A stretch of 62,000 nucleotides of DNA from Glandiceps talaboti (GCF_964340395.1 NC_135562.1:22015218-22077217); one strand, 5' to 3'. Positions 49,101 to 62,000 are shown, counted from the stretch's first letter. Notes: generated by a model not told the origin, from the letters alone. Program-made: numbers and translations.

Positions 49101-51308
49101 GATCCTATAATATAGCTATTGATAGTAGACGTAATAGATCCACTAATATAGCTATTGATAGTAGATGTAATAGATCCTATAATATAGCTATTGATAGTAG
49201 ACGTAATAGATCCTATAATATAGCTATTGATAGTAGACGTAATAGATCCACTAATATAGCTATTGATAGTAGATGTAATAGATCCTATAATATAGCTATT
49301 GATAGTAGACGTAATAGATCCTATAATATAGCTATTGATAGTAGATGTAATAGATCAACTAATATAGCTATTGATAGTAGATGTAATAGATCCACTAATA
49401 TAGCTATTGATAGTAGATGTAATAGATCCTATAATATAGCTATTGATAGTAGACGTAATAGATCCACTAATATAGCTATTGATAGTAGATGTAATAGATC
49501 CTATAATATAGCTATTGATAGTAGACGTAATAGATCCACTAATATAGCTATTGATAGTAGATGTAATAGATCCTATAATATAGCTATTGATAGTAGACGT
49601 AATAGATCCTATAATATAGCTATTGATAGTAGATGTAATAGATCAACTAATATAGCTATTGATAGTAGATGTAATAGATCCACTAATATAGCTATTGATA
49701 GTAGACGTAATAGATCCTATAATATAGCTATTGATAGTGGATGTAATAGATCCACTAATATAGCTATTGATAGTAGATGTAATAGATCCTATAATATAGC
49801 TATTGATAGTAGACGTAATAGATCCACTAATATAGCTATTGATAGTAGATGTAATAGATCCACTAATATAGCTATTGATAGTAGATGTAATAGATCCTAT
49901 AATATAGCTATTGATAGTAGATGTTATAGATCCTATAATATAGCTATTGATAGTAGATGTAATAGATCCACTAATATAGCTATTGATAGTAGATGTAATA
50001 GATCCTATAATATAGCTATTGATGGTAGACATAAAAGATCCACTAATATAGCTATTGATAGTAGACGTAATAGATCCTATAATATAGCTATTGATAGTGG
50101 ATGTAATAGATCCACTAATATAGCTATTGATAGTAGATGTAATAGATCCTATAATATAGCTATTGATAGTAGATGTAATAGATCTTATAATATAGCTATT
50201 GATAGTAGACGTAATAGATCCACTAATATAGCTATTGATAGTAGATGTAATAGATCCACTAATATAGCTATTGATAGTAGATGTAATAGATCCTATAATA
50301 TAGCTATTTATAGTAGATGTAAAATAGATCCTATAATATAGCTATTGATAGTAGACGTAATAGATCCTATAATATAACTATTGATGGTAGACATAAAAGA
50401 TCCACTAATATAGCTATTGATAGTAGATGTAATAGATCCTATAATATAGCTATTGATAGTAGATGTAAAATAGATTCACTAATATAGCTATTGATAGTAG
50501 ATGTAATAGATCCACTAATATAGCTATTGATAGTAGACGTAATAGATCCTATAATATAGCTATTGATAGTAGATGTAATAGATCCTATAATATAGCTATT
50601 GATAGTAGATGTAATAGATCAACTAATATAGCTATTGATAGTAGATGTAATAGATCCTATAATATAGCTATTGATAGTAGATGTAATAGATCCACTAATA
50701 TAGCTATTGATAGTAGACGTAATAGATCCTATAATATAGCTATTGATAGTAGATGTAACAGATCTTATAATATAGCTATTGATAGTAGATGTAATAGATC
50801 CTATAATATAGCTATTGATAGTAGATGTTATAGATCCTATAATATAGCTATTGATAGTAGACGTAATAGATCCTATAATATAGCTATTGATAGTAGACGT
50901 AACAGATCCTATAATATAGCTATTGATAGTAGACGTAATAGATCCACTAATATAGCTATTGATAGTAGACGTAATAGATCCTATAATATAGCTATTGATA
51001 GTAGATGTAATAGATCCACTAATATAGCTATTGATAGTAGACGTAATAGATCCTATAATATAGCTATTGATAGTAGACGTAATAGATCAACTAATATAGC
51101 TATTGATAGTAGACGTAATAGATCCTATAATATAGCTATTGATAGTAGACGTAATAGATCCACTAATATAGCTATTGATAGTAGACGTAATAGATCTTAT
51201 AATATAGCTATTGATAGTAGATGTAATAGATCCTATAATATAGCTATTGATAGTATACGTAATAGATCCTATAATATAGCTATTGATAGTATACGTAATA
51301 GATCCTAT
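46162..51308 (+). repeat. 36-bp satellite, first block (~143 units)
   Basis: Monomer cores are AATATAGCTATTGATAGTAG followed by A(T/C)GTAATAGATCC(ACT/TAT). Two positions are commonly two-state: ACT versus TAT before AATATAG, and GATGT versus GACGT. Rarer states include GTGGATGT, GTATACGT, GTTATAGATC, a +2 variant GTAAAATAGATC, and GGTAGACATAAAAGATCC. Each unit carries ATAGCTAT and GATC palindromes. With 36 = 12 codons the units keep some frames open on both strands; the 463-codon frame at 46104-47495 opens on TTG and ends at a +2 unit. Left edge is at about 46162. Confidence 0.98.
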
Positions 51309-52266
51309 ATTATATTATATCATGCTACTATGCGCCATTCTGATTGGATAATAACTGTGGTAAAATCCCATTTTACCACGGCTGGCAGTGGTAAAATGGG
51401 CCCCTAAACTAGCATATGAATAGTACATACAAGCTGAATGTGTTCGTTCTTATACCAATAAGTTAACACTTCCCCAGAGTAATAAGGTGTGTCAGGTATC
51501 CTGTACAATAGTTTGGGTTACAGTAGTCCAAATAATTCCACTGATGACCTTGCGATCGAAAGCAACGATCGATCAGTGGCTGCAACATCACTGATAAGGT
51601 ACAAGTTCTCCCCATGCAACGAGCCGTCTCAGCGTCCTACTCTCGTTACGCGTTGAATCAAGCAACACCGATTCAACTTTTAACCATCAGTCAAGGTGCG
51701 TCAGGATTATTTCGAAACTGTACATTTTCAGGTTCGGTCAATGTTCAATTTGTTACCCATTAAATTAAAGTAGACTGTAACGTCGTGTCTCTGATTTACT
51801 GTCTCGCGCTTTCTCCGATTCAACGCCGAGACATCTATTTTTAGCAGTGTACAAGATTGTATTGTTCTTATGAAAATATCCAAAACAAAATTGTTACTTT
51901 CTTTGACCTCTTGCCCCCTTTTCTTTGTTGCTAGTTTTCAACGCGTTTTCGTTATGTATTATATGATGTAAATAAAGTAATTTATCAATGCAATGCAATG
52001 CATTGCAATGCAGTGTATGGTTGTGTTCATGCAGTGTGTGTGGGGGGGCTACATGAACGTATCCACTCATTAAAATATGCTCGTTCCCGACGATCTATTA
52101 CCGACGATCTTTTTCTGTACGTGCGAATTCGCCTTTTCGGGCATATAAATAACCACAGAATCACATTTAGAAGAAATATACACACATTTTGATATAATAT
52201 AATAGCAATAACTCCCGCCGAAGGCGGGTATACACTCGAATTTGGTACAATTCGCTCCATATAGCA
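51309..52266 (+). other. Spacer segment interrupting the satellite, copy 1
   Basis: Non-satellite DNA of 958 bp. It starts after a TATTATATTATATC stretch, has a triple inverted motif at 51357-51397, another inverted pair CCACTGAT/ATCAGTGG at 51538-51545 and 51572-51579, and AATAAA at 51971 followed by an AATGC-type tail (51987-52012), as at the 3' end of a retroposed RNA. It ends with CCCGCCGAAGGCGGG (52215-52229, a perfect hairpin) and ATATAGCA. No coding capacity; the 64- to 77-codon frames here have no motif. Copy 1 lacks the mirror arm found after copy 2. Confidence 0.75.
51357..51397 (+). repeat. Alternating inverted motif (two mutually exclusive hairpins)
   Basis: GTGGTAAAAT (51357-51366), ATTTTACCAC (51370-51379), GTGGTAAAAT (51388-51397). 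The middle arm pairs perfectly with either neighbour, with loops of 3 and 8 bases. Repeated at 53409-53449. Confidence 0.9.
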
Positions 52267-53360
52267 GATCCACTAATATAGCTATTGATAGTAGATGTAA
52301 TAGATCCTATAATATAGCTATTTATAGTAGATGTAAAATAGATCCTATAATATAGCTATTGATAGTAGATGTAAAATAGATCCTATAATATAGCTATTGA
52401 TAGTAGACGTAATAGATCCTATAATATAACTATTGATGGTAGACATAAAAGATCCACTAATATAGCTATTGATAGTAGATGTAATAGATCCTATAATATA
52501 GCTATTGATAGTAGATGTAAAATAGATTCACTAATATAGCTATTGATAGTAGATGTAATAGATCCACTAATATAGCTATTGATAGTAGACGTAATAGATC
52601 CTATAATATAGCTATTGATAGTAGATGTAATAGATCCTATAATATAGCTATTGATAGTAGATGTAATAGATCAACTAATATAGCTATTGATAGTAGATGT
52701 AATAGATCCTATAATATAGCTATTGATAGTAGATGTAATAGATCCACTAATATAGCTATTGATAGTAGACGTAATAGATCCTATAATATAGCTATTGATA
52801 GTAGATGTAACAGATCTTATAATATAGCTATTGATAGTAGATGTAATAGATCCTATAATATAGCTATTGATAGTAGATGTTATAGATCCTATAATATAGC
52901 TATTGATAGTAGACGTAATAGATCCTATAATATAGCTATTGATAGTAGACGTAACAGATCCTATAATATAGCTATTGATAGTAGACGTAATAGATCCACT
53001 AATATAGCTATTGATAGTAGACGTAATAGATCCTATAATATAGCTATTGATAGTAGATGTAATAGATCCACTAATATAGCTATTGATAGTAGACGTAATA
53101 GATCCTATAATATAGCTATTGATAGTAGACGTAATAGATCAACTAATATAGCTATTGATAGTAGACGTAATAGATCCTATAATATAGCTATTGATAGTAG
53201 ACGTAATAGATCCACTAATATAGCTATTGATAGTAGACGTAATAGATCTTATAATATAGCTATTGATAGTAGATGTAATAGATCCTATAATATAGCTATT
53301 GATAGTATACGTAATAGATCCTATAATATAGCTATTGATAGTATACGTAATAGATCCTAT
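52267..53360 (+). repeat. 36-bp satellite, second block (~30 units)
   Basis: Same monomer. The variant order copies 50253-51308 except for one added +2-type unit of 38 bp near 52335-52380. Confidence 0.97.
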
Positions 53361-54318
53361 ATTATATTATATCATGCTACTATGCGCCATTCTGATTGGA
53401 TAATAACTGTGGTAAAATCCCATTTTACCACGGCTGGCAGTGGTAAAATGGGCCCCTAAACTAGCATATGAATAGTACATACAAGCTGAATGTGTTCGTT
53501 CTTATACCAATAAGTTAACACTTCCCCAGAGTAATAAGGTGTGTCAGGTATCCTGTACAATAGTTTGGGTTACAGTAGTCCAAATAATTCCACTGATGAC
53601 CTTGCGATCGAAAGCAACGATCGATCAGTGGCTGCAACATCACTGATAAGGTACAAGTTCTCCCCATGCAACGAGCCGTCTCAGCGTCCTACTCTCGTTA
53701 CGCGTTGAATCAAGCAACACCGATTCAACTTTTAACCATCAGTCAAGGTGCGTCAGGATTATTTCGAAACTGTACATTTTCAGGTTCGGTCAATGTTCAA
53801 TTTGTTACCCATTAAATTAAAGTAGACTGTAACGTCGTGTCTCTGATTTACTGTCTCGCGCTTTCTCCGATTCAACGCCGAGACATCTATTTTTAGCAGT
53901 GTACAAGATTGTATTGTTCTTATGAAAATATCCAAAACAAAATTGTTACTTTCTTTGACCTCTTGCCCCCTTTTCTTTGTTGCTAGTTTTCAACGCGTTT
54001 TCGTTATGTATTATATGATGTAAATAAAGTAATTTATCAATGCAATGCAATGCATTGCAATGCAGTGTATGGTTGTGTTCATGCAGTGTGTGTGGGGGGG
54101 CTACATGAACGTATCCACTCATTAAAATATGCTCGTTCCCGACGATCTATTACCGACGATCTTTTTCTGTACGTGCGAATTCGCCTTTTCGGGCATATAA
54201 ATAACCACAGAATCACATTTAGAAGAAATATACACACATTTTGATATAATATAATAGCAATAACTCCCGCCGAAGGCGGGTATACACTCGAATTTGGTAC
54301 AATTCGCTCCATATAGCA
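53361..54318 (+). other. Spacer segment interrupting the satellite, copy 2
   Basis: Appears identical to 51309-52266, including the triple inverted motif at 53409-53449, AATAAA at 54023 and the AATGC tail. It continues to the right into the hairpin's second arm, so this is probably the more complete copy. Confidence 0.8.
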
Positions 54319-54397
54319 CTCGCCATTCGGCTCGTGCTATATGTCGCGAATTGTACCAAAATCTCGTGTATACCCGCCTTCGGCAGGGGTTATTGCT
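54256..54397. repeat. Long hairpin: ~64-bp arms, 14-base loop
   Basis: Arms 54256-54319 and 54334-54397 pair with few mismatches. Shared blocks are AGCAATAAC, GCCGAAGGCGGGTATACAC, GGTACAATTCGC and ATATAGCA. The loop (CGCCATTCGGC core) forms a small GCC/GGC stem of its own. Just right of it satellite resumes at about 54401. The left arm alone is present at 52204-52266. Confidence 0.9.
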
Positions 54398-54400
54398 TAA

Positions 54401-57400
54401 ATATAGCTATTGATAGTAGACGTAATAGATCCTATAATATAGCTATTGATAGTAGACGTAATAGATCCTATAATATAGCTATTGATAGTAGACGTAATAG
54501 ATCCTATAATATAGCTATTGATAGTAGATGTAATAGATCCTATAATATAGCTATTGATAGTATACGTAATAGATCCTATAATATAGCTATTGATAGTAGA
54601 CGTAATAGATCCTATAATATAGCTATTGATAGTAGATGTAATAGATCCTATAATATAGCTATTGATAGTAGACGTAATAGATCCTATAATATAGCTATTG
54701 ATAGTAGATGTAATAGATCTTATAATATAGCTATTGATAGTATACGTAATAGATCCACTAATATAGCTATTGATAGTAGATGTAATAGATCCTATAATAT
54801 AGCTATTGATAGTAGATGTAATAGATCCTATAATATAGCTATTGATAGTGGATGTAATAGATCCACTAATATAGCTATTGATAGTAGACGTAATAGATCC
54901 ACTAATATAGCTATTGATAGTATACGTAATAGATCCACTAATATAGCTATTGATAGTAGCTGTAATAGATCCTATAATATAGCTATTGATAGTGGATGTA
55001 ATAGATCCTATAATATAGCTATTGATAGTAGATGTAATAGATCCACTAATATAGCTATTGATAGTAGACGTAACAGATCCTATAATATAGCTATTGATAG
55101 TAGACGTAATAGATCCTATAATATAGCTATTGATAGTAGACGTAATAGATCCACTAATATAGCTATTGATAGTAGATGTTATAGATCCACTAATATAGCT
55201 ATTGATAGTAGACGTAACAGATCCTATAATATAGCTATTGATAGTAGACGTAATAGATCCTATAATATAGCTATTGATAGTAGACGTAATAGATCCACTA
55301 ATATAGCTATTGATAGTAGACGTAATAGATCCACTAATATAGCTATTGATAGTAGACGTAATAGATCAACTAATATAGCTATTGATAGTAGACGTAATAG
55401 ATCAACTAATATAGCTATTGATAGTAGATGTAATAGATCCTATAATATAGCTATTGATAGTAGATGTAATAGATCCTATAATATAGCTATTGATAGTAGA
55501 TGTAATAGATCCTATAATATAGCTATTGATAGTAGATGTAATAGATCCTATAATATAGCTATTGATAGTAGATGTAATAGATCCTATAATATAGCTATTG
55601 ATAGTATACGTAATAGATCCTATAATATAGCTATTGATAGTAGATGTAATAGATCCACTAATATAGCTATTGATAGTAGACGTAATAGATCAACTAATAT
55701 AGCTATTGATAGTAGATGTAATAGATCCTATAATATAGCTATTGATAGTAGACGTAATAGATCCACTAATATAGCTATTGATAGTATACGTAATAGATCC
55801 ACTAATATAGCTATTGATAGTAGATGTAATAGATCCTATAATATAGCTATTGATAGTAGACGTAATATATCCTATAATATAGCTATTGATGGTAGACATA
55901 AAAAATCCACTAATATAGCTATTGATAGTAGACGTAATAGATCCACTAATATAGCTATTGATAGTAGACGTAATAGATCCTATAATATAGCTATTGATAG
56001 TAGACGTAATAGATCCACTAATATAGCTATTGATAGTAGACGTAATAGATCCACTAATATAGCTATTGATAGTATACGTAATAGATCCTATAATATAGCT
56101 ATTGATAGTAGACGTAATAGATCCTATAATATAGCTATTGATAGTAGATGTAATAGATCCTATAATATAGCTATTGATAGTAGACGTAATAGATCCTATA
56201 ATATAGCTATTGATAGTAGACGTAATAGATCCTATAATATAGCTATTGATAGTAGATGTAATAGATCCTATAATATAGCTATTGATAGTAGATGTAATAG
56301 ATCCACTAATATAGCTATTGATAGTAGATGTAATAGATCTTATAATATAGCTATTGATAGTAGACGTAATAGATCCTATAATATAGCTATTGATAGTAGA
56401 TGTAATAGATCCACTAATATAGCTATTGATAGTAGACGTAATAGATCCTATAATATAGCTATTGATAGTAGATGTAAAATAGATCCACTAATATAGCTAT
56501 TGATAGTAGACGTAATAGATCCACTAATATAGCTATTGATAGTAGATGTAAAATAGATCCACTAATATAGCTATTGATAGTAGATGTAATAGATCCTATA
56601 ATATAGCTATTGATAGTAGATGTAATAGATCCACTAATATAGCTATTGATAGTAGATGTAATAGATCCTATAATATAGCTATTGATAGTAGACGTAATAG
56701 ATCCACTAATATAGCTATTGATAGTAGACGTAATAGATCCACTAATATAGCTATTGATAGTAGACGTAATAGATCCACTAATATAGCTATTGATGGTAGA
56801 CGTAATAGATCCTATAATATAGCTATTTATAGTAGATGTAATAGATCCTATAATATAGCTATCTATAGTAGACGTAATAGATCCTATAATATAGCTATTG
56901 ATGGTAGACATAAAAGATCCACTAATATAGCTATTGATAGTAGATGTAATAGATCCACTAATATAGCTATTGATAGTATACGTAATAGATCCACTAATAT
57001 AGCTATTGATAGTAGACGTAATAGATCCTATAATATAGCTATTGATAGTAGACGTAATAGATCCACTAATATAGCTATTGATAGTAGATGTAATAGATCC
57101 TATAATATAGCTATTGATAGTAGACGTAATAGATCCACTAATATAGCTATTGATAGTAGACGTAATAGATCCACTAATATAGCTATTGATAGTAGACGTA
57201 ATAGATCCTATATTATAGCTATTGATAGTAGATGTAATAGATCCACTAATATAGCTATTGATAGTAGACGTAATAGATCCACTAATATAGCTATTGATAG
57301 TAGACGTAATAGATCCACTAATATAGCTATTGATAGTAGATGTAATAGATCCTATAATATAGCTATTGATAGTAGACGTAATAGATCCACTAATATAGCT

Positions 57401-60400
57401 ATTGATAGTAGACGTAATAGATCCACTAATATAGCTATTGATAGTAGACGTAATAGATCCTATATTATAGCTATTGATAGTAGATGTAATAGATCCACTA
57501 ATATAGCTATTGATAGTAGACGTAATAGATCCTATAATATAGCTATTGATAGTAGATGTAATAGATCCACTAATATAGCTATTGATAGTAGACGTAATAG
57601 ATCCTATAATATAGCTATTGATGGTAGACATAAAAGATCCACTAATATAGCTATTGATAGTAGATGTAATAGATCCTATAATATAGCTATTGATAGTAGA
57701 CGTAATAGATCCACTAATATAGCTATTGATAGTAGACGTAAAAGATCCACTAATATAGCTATTGATAGTAGATGTAATAGATCCTATAATATAGCTATTG
57801 ATAGTAGATGTAATAGATCCACTAATATAGCTATTGATAGTAGATGTAATAGATCCACTAATATAGCTATTGATAGTAGATGTAATAGATCCACTAATAT
57901 AGCTATTGATAGTAGACGTAATAGATCCACTAATATAGCTATTGATAGTAGACGTAATAGATCCTATAATATAGCTATTGATAGTAGATGTAATAGATCC
58001 TATAATATATAGCTATTGATGGTAGACATAAAAGATCCACTAATATAGCTATTGATAGTAGACATAATAGATCCTATATATAGCTATTTATAGTAGATGT
58101 AGTAGATCGTATAATATAGCTATTGATAGTAGACGTAATAGATCCACTAATATAGCTATTGATATTAGATGTAATAGATCCACTAATATAGCTATTGATA
58201 GTAGATGTAATAGATCCTATAATATAGCTATTGATAGTAGATGTAAAATAGATCCTATAATATAGCTATTGATAGTAGATGTAATAGATCCTATAATATA
58301 GCTATTGATAGTAGATGTAATAGATCCACTAATATAGCTATTGATAGTAGACGTAATAGATCCTATAATATAGCTATTGATAGTAGATGTAATAGATCCA
58401 CTAATATAGCTATTGATAGTAGATGTAATAGATCCTATAATATAGCTATTGATAGTAGATGTAAAATAGATCCACTAATATAGCTATTGATAGTAGATGT
58501 AATAGATCCACTAATATAGCTATTGATAGTAGATGTAATAGATCCTATAATATAGCTATTGATAGTAGATGTAATAGATCCACTAATATAGCTATTGATA
58601 GTAGATGTAATAGATCTTATAATATAGCTATTGATAGTAGACGTAATAGATCCTATAATATAGCTATTGATGGTAGACATAAAAAATCCACTAATATAGC
58701 TATTGATAGTAGATGTAATAGATCCACTAATATAGCTATTGATAGTAGACGTAATAGATCCTATAATATAGCTATTGATAGTAGACGTAATAGATCCTAT
58801 AATATAGCTATTGATAGTAGACGTAATAGATCCACTAATATAGCTATTGATAGTAGATGTAATAGATCCACTAATATAGCTATTGATAGTAGACGTAATA
58901 GATCCTATATTATAGCTATTGATAGTAGATGTAATAGATCCACTAATATAGCTATTGATAGTAGACGTAATAGATCCTATATTATAGCTATTGATAGTAG
59001 ATGTAATAGATCCTATATTATAGCTATTGATAGTAGATGTAATAGATCCACTAATATAGCTATTGATAGTAGACGTAATAGATCCACTAATATAGCTATT
59101 GATAGTAGACGTAATAGATCCTATATTATAGCTATTGATAGTAGATGTAATAGATCCACTAATATAGCTATTGATAGTAGACGTAATAGATCCTATAATA
59201 TAGCTATTGATAGTAGATGTAATAGATCCACTAATATAGCTATTGATAGTAGATGTAAAATAGACCCTATAATATAGCTATTGATAGTAGACGTAATAGA
59301 TCCTATAATATAGCTATTGATAGTAGATGTAATAGATCAACTAATATAGCTATTGATAGTAGATGTAATAGATCCTATAATATAGCTATTGATAGTAGAC
59401 GTAATAGATCCTATAATATAGCTATTGATAGTGGATGTAATAGATCCACTAATATAGCTATTGATAGTAGATGTAATAGATCTTATAATATAGCTATTGA
59501 TAGTAGATGTAATAGATCTTATAATATAGCTATTGATAGTAGATGTAATAGATCTTATAATATAGCTATTGATAGTAGACGTAATAGATCCTATAATATA
59601 GCTATTGATAGTGGATGTAAAAGATCCACTAATATAGCTATTGATAGTAGATGTAATAGATCCTATAATATAGCTATTGATAGTAGACGTAATAGATCCT
59701 ATAATATAGCTATTGATAGTGGATGTAATAGATCCACTAATATAGCTATTGATAGTAGATGTAATAGATCTTATAATATAGCTATTGATAGTAGACGTAA
59801 TAGATCCACTAATATAGCTATTGATAGTAGACGTAATAGATCCTATAATATAGCTATTGATAGTAGACGTAATAGATCCACTAATATAGCTATTGATAGT
59901 AGATGTAATAGATCCACTAATATAGCTATTGATAGTAGACGTAATAGATCCACTAATATAGCTATTGATAGTAGATGTAATAGATCCACTAATATAGCTA
60001 TTGATAGTAGATGTAATAGATCCTATAATATAGCTATTTATAGTAGATGTAAAATAGATCCTATAATATAGCTATTGATAGTAGACGTAATAGATCCACT
60101 AATATAGCTATTGATAGTAGACGTAATAGATCCTATAATATAGCTATTGATAGTAGATGTAATAGATCCTATAATATAGCTATTGATAGTAGATGTAATA
60201 GATCCACTAATATAGCTATTGATAGTAGATGTAATAGATCTTATAATATAGCTATTGATAGTAGACGTAATAGATCCTATAATATAGCTATTGATGGTAG
60301 ACATAAAAAATCCACTAATATAGCTATTGATAGTAGACGTAATAGATCCACAAATATAACTATTGATAGTAGACGTAATAGATCCACTAATATAGCTATT

Positions 60401-62000
60401 GATAGTAGACGTAATAGATCCTATAATATAGCTATTGATAGTAGACGTAATAGATCCTATAATATAGCTATTGATAGTAGACGTAATAGATCCACTAATA
60501 TAGCTATTGATAGTAGACGTAATAGATCCTATAATATAGCTATTGATAGTAGACGTAATAGATCCTATAATATAGCTATTGATAGTAGACGTAATAGATC
60601 CTATAATATAGCTATTGATAGTAGACGTAATAGATCCACTAATATAGCTATTGATAGTAGACGTAATAGATCCTATAATATAGCTATTGATAGTAGACGT
60701 AATAGATCAACTAATATAGCTATTGATAGTAGATGTAATAGATCCACTAATATAGCTATTGATAGTAGACGTAATAGATCCACTAATATAGCTATTGATA
60801 GTAGACGTAATAGATCCTATAATATAGCTATTGATAGTAGACGTAATAGATCCTATAATATAGCTATTGATAGTAGACATAAAAAATCCACTAATATAGC
60901 TATTGATAGTAGATGTAATAGATCCACTAATATAGCTATTGATAGTAGACGTAATAGATCCTATAATATAGCTATTGATAGTAGACATAAAAAATCCACT
61001 AATATAGCTATTGATAGTAGATGTAATAGATCCACTAATATAGCTATTGATAGTAGATGTAATAGATCTTATAATATAGCTATTGATAGTAGACGTAATA
61101 GATCCTATAATATAGCTATTGATAGTAGACGTAATAGATCCACTAATATAGCTATTGATGGTAGACGTTATAGATCCTATAATATAGCTATTGATAGTAG
61201 ACGTAATAGATCCTATAATATAGCTATTTATAGTAGATGTAATAGATCCTATAATATAGCTATCTATAGTAGACGTAATAGATCCTATAATATAGTTATT
61301 GATGGTAGACATAAAAGATCCACTAATATAGCTATTGATAGTAGATGTAATAGATCCTATAATATAGCTATTGATAGTAGATGTAATAGATCCACTAATA
61401 TAGCTATTGATAGTAGACGTAATAGATCCACTAATATAGCTATTGATAGTAGATGTAATAGATCCTATAATATAGCTATTGATAGTAGACGTAATAGATC
61501 CACTAATATAGCTATTGATAGTAGACGTAATAGATCCACTAATATAGCTATTGATAGTATATGTAATAGATCCTATATTATAGCTATTGATAGTGGATGT
61601 AATAGATCCACTAATATAGCTATTGATAGTAGACGTAATAGATCCACTAATATAGCTATTGATAGTAGATGTAATAGATCCTATAATATAGCTATTGATA
61701 GTAGATGTAATAGATCCACTAATATAGCTATTGATAGTGGATGTAATAGATCCTATAATATAGCTATTGATAGTAGACGTAATAGATCCACTAATATAGC
61801 TATTGATAGTAGATGTAATAGATCCTATAATATAGCTATTGATAGTAGATGTAATAGATCCTATAATATAGCTATTGATAGTAGACGTAATAGATCCTAT
61901 AATATAGCTATTGATAGTAGATGTAATAGATCCACTAATATAGCTATTGATAGTAGATGTAATAGATCCTATAATATAGCTATTGATAGTAGATGTAATA
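54401..62000 (+). repeat. 36-bp satellite, third block (~211 units, runs off the window)
   Basis: Same monomer types as the first block. Long-range copies are visible: the rare state TATCTATAG sits in the same neighbourhood at 56861 and 61262 (4.40 kb apart), and GGTAGACATAAAAAATCC with the same preceding units at 58672 and 60296 (1.62 kb, about 45 units). The 720-codon plus-strand frame (54334-56496) opens on GTG in the hairpin and ends at a +2 unit; the 390-codon minus-strand frame at 56459-57631 is its counterpart. Neither is a gene. Confidence 0.98.

Larger units (their letters stand above)
50253..52266 (+). repeat. 2-kb tandem duplication, copy 1
   Basis: About 1.06 kb of 36-bp units followed by the 0.96-kb spacer. 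The same order of variant monomers and the same spacer recur in copy 2 at an offset of 2014 bp, rising to 2052 bp after one extra 38-bp unit. I saw no difference in the spacer by eye. Confidence 0.9.
52267..54318 (+). repeat. 2-kb tandem duplication, copy 2
   Basis: Satellite plus spacer as in copy 1. Its right end (54318) falls on the last base of ATATAGCA. After copy 1 that base is followed directly by satellite, and after copy 2 by the loop and second arm of a hairpin. Confidence 0.9.

Noticed and set aside
54334-56496. 720-codon open frame, the longest in the window
   Set aside because: Opens on GTG inside the hairpin loop and arm, then runs through satellite units with 12-residue periodicity; no non-repeat domain.
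56459-57631. 390-codon minus-strand frame (STINSYI periodic)
   Set aside because: Antisense reading of the same 36-bp array.
46162-62000. CRISPR-like array of 36-bp direct repeats
   Set aside because: Units are directly abutting with no unique spacers, and the context is eukaryotic.
1-62000. tRNA, rRNA or snRNA genes
   Set aside because: None recognised by eye in either strand; a covariance-model scan would be needed to exclude degenerate ones.

Overview
Eukaryotic, almost certainly metazoan, non-coding DNA from an AT-rich and very repeat-dense nuclear genome. Three things support this: a short coding exon ending in a GT splice donor that reads as the N-terminal ankyrin region of a TRPC cation channel; decayed pieces of two different non-LTR retrotransposons; and several TIR-bounded DNA elements. 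The repeat style (many unrelated minisatellites, and microsatellites carried inside dispersed elements) suits a marine invertebrate, but the sequence does not let me name the phylum. Nothing looks bacterial, viral or organellar.

Layout. 1-43,212 is a mosaic of transposon pieces and about fifteen sequence-unrelated minisatellites with units of 25 to 95 bp, each roughly 0.25 to 1.6 kb long. Dispersed elements are: one family (called M1 here) whose ends carry CCTCCCGTAAAGGGAGG-like and CCCTTACGGAAGGCATTC motifs and whose copies hold a microsatellite just inside the left end; TIR elements with TAA/TTA target duplications (PIF/Harbinger-like) ending at 1736, at 38,394-40,190 and at 44,205-45,808; a fold-back MITE at 17,805-18,062; and two degenerate LINE 3' ends (9,763-11,181 plus strand, about 37,500-38,210 minus strand). 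Several are nested in one another.

43,213-43,399 (minus strand) is the only stretch I accept as a piece of a functional host gene: the first coding exon of a TRPC-like channel. Transcription runs leftwards, and no later TRPC exon is recognisable to its left. The arrays at 1-43 kb are therefore probably inside, or within reach of, a very long first intron.

46,162-62,000 is a huge array of a 36-bp unit (about 380 copies in the window, running off the right edge). It is interrupted twice by the same ~0.96-kb spacer, because a ~2-kb block has been tandemly duplicated. The junction lies at the tip of a ~64-bp-arm hairpin that survives only beside the second copy. Because 36 is a multiple of 3 and the unit lacks stops in some frames, the array yields very long open frames (up to 720 codons). 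They have no ATG start and are not genes.

About 44 percent of the window is tandem repeat by my count. There are no operons or gene clusters to interpret; the biology here is repeat birth, spread and rearrangement around the start of one ion-channel gene.
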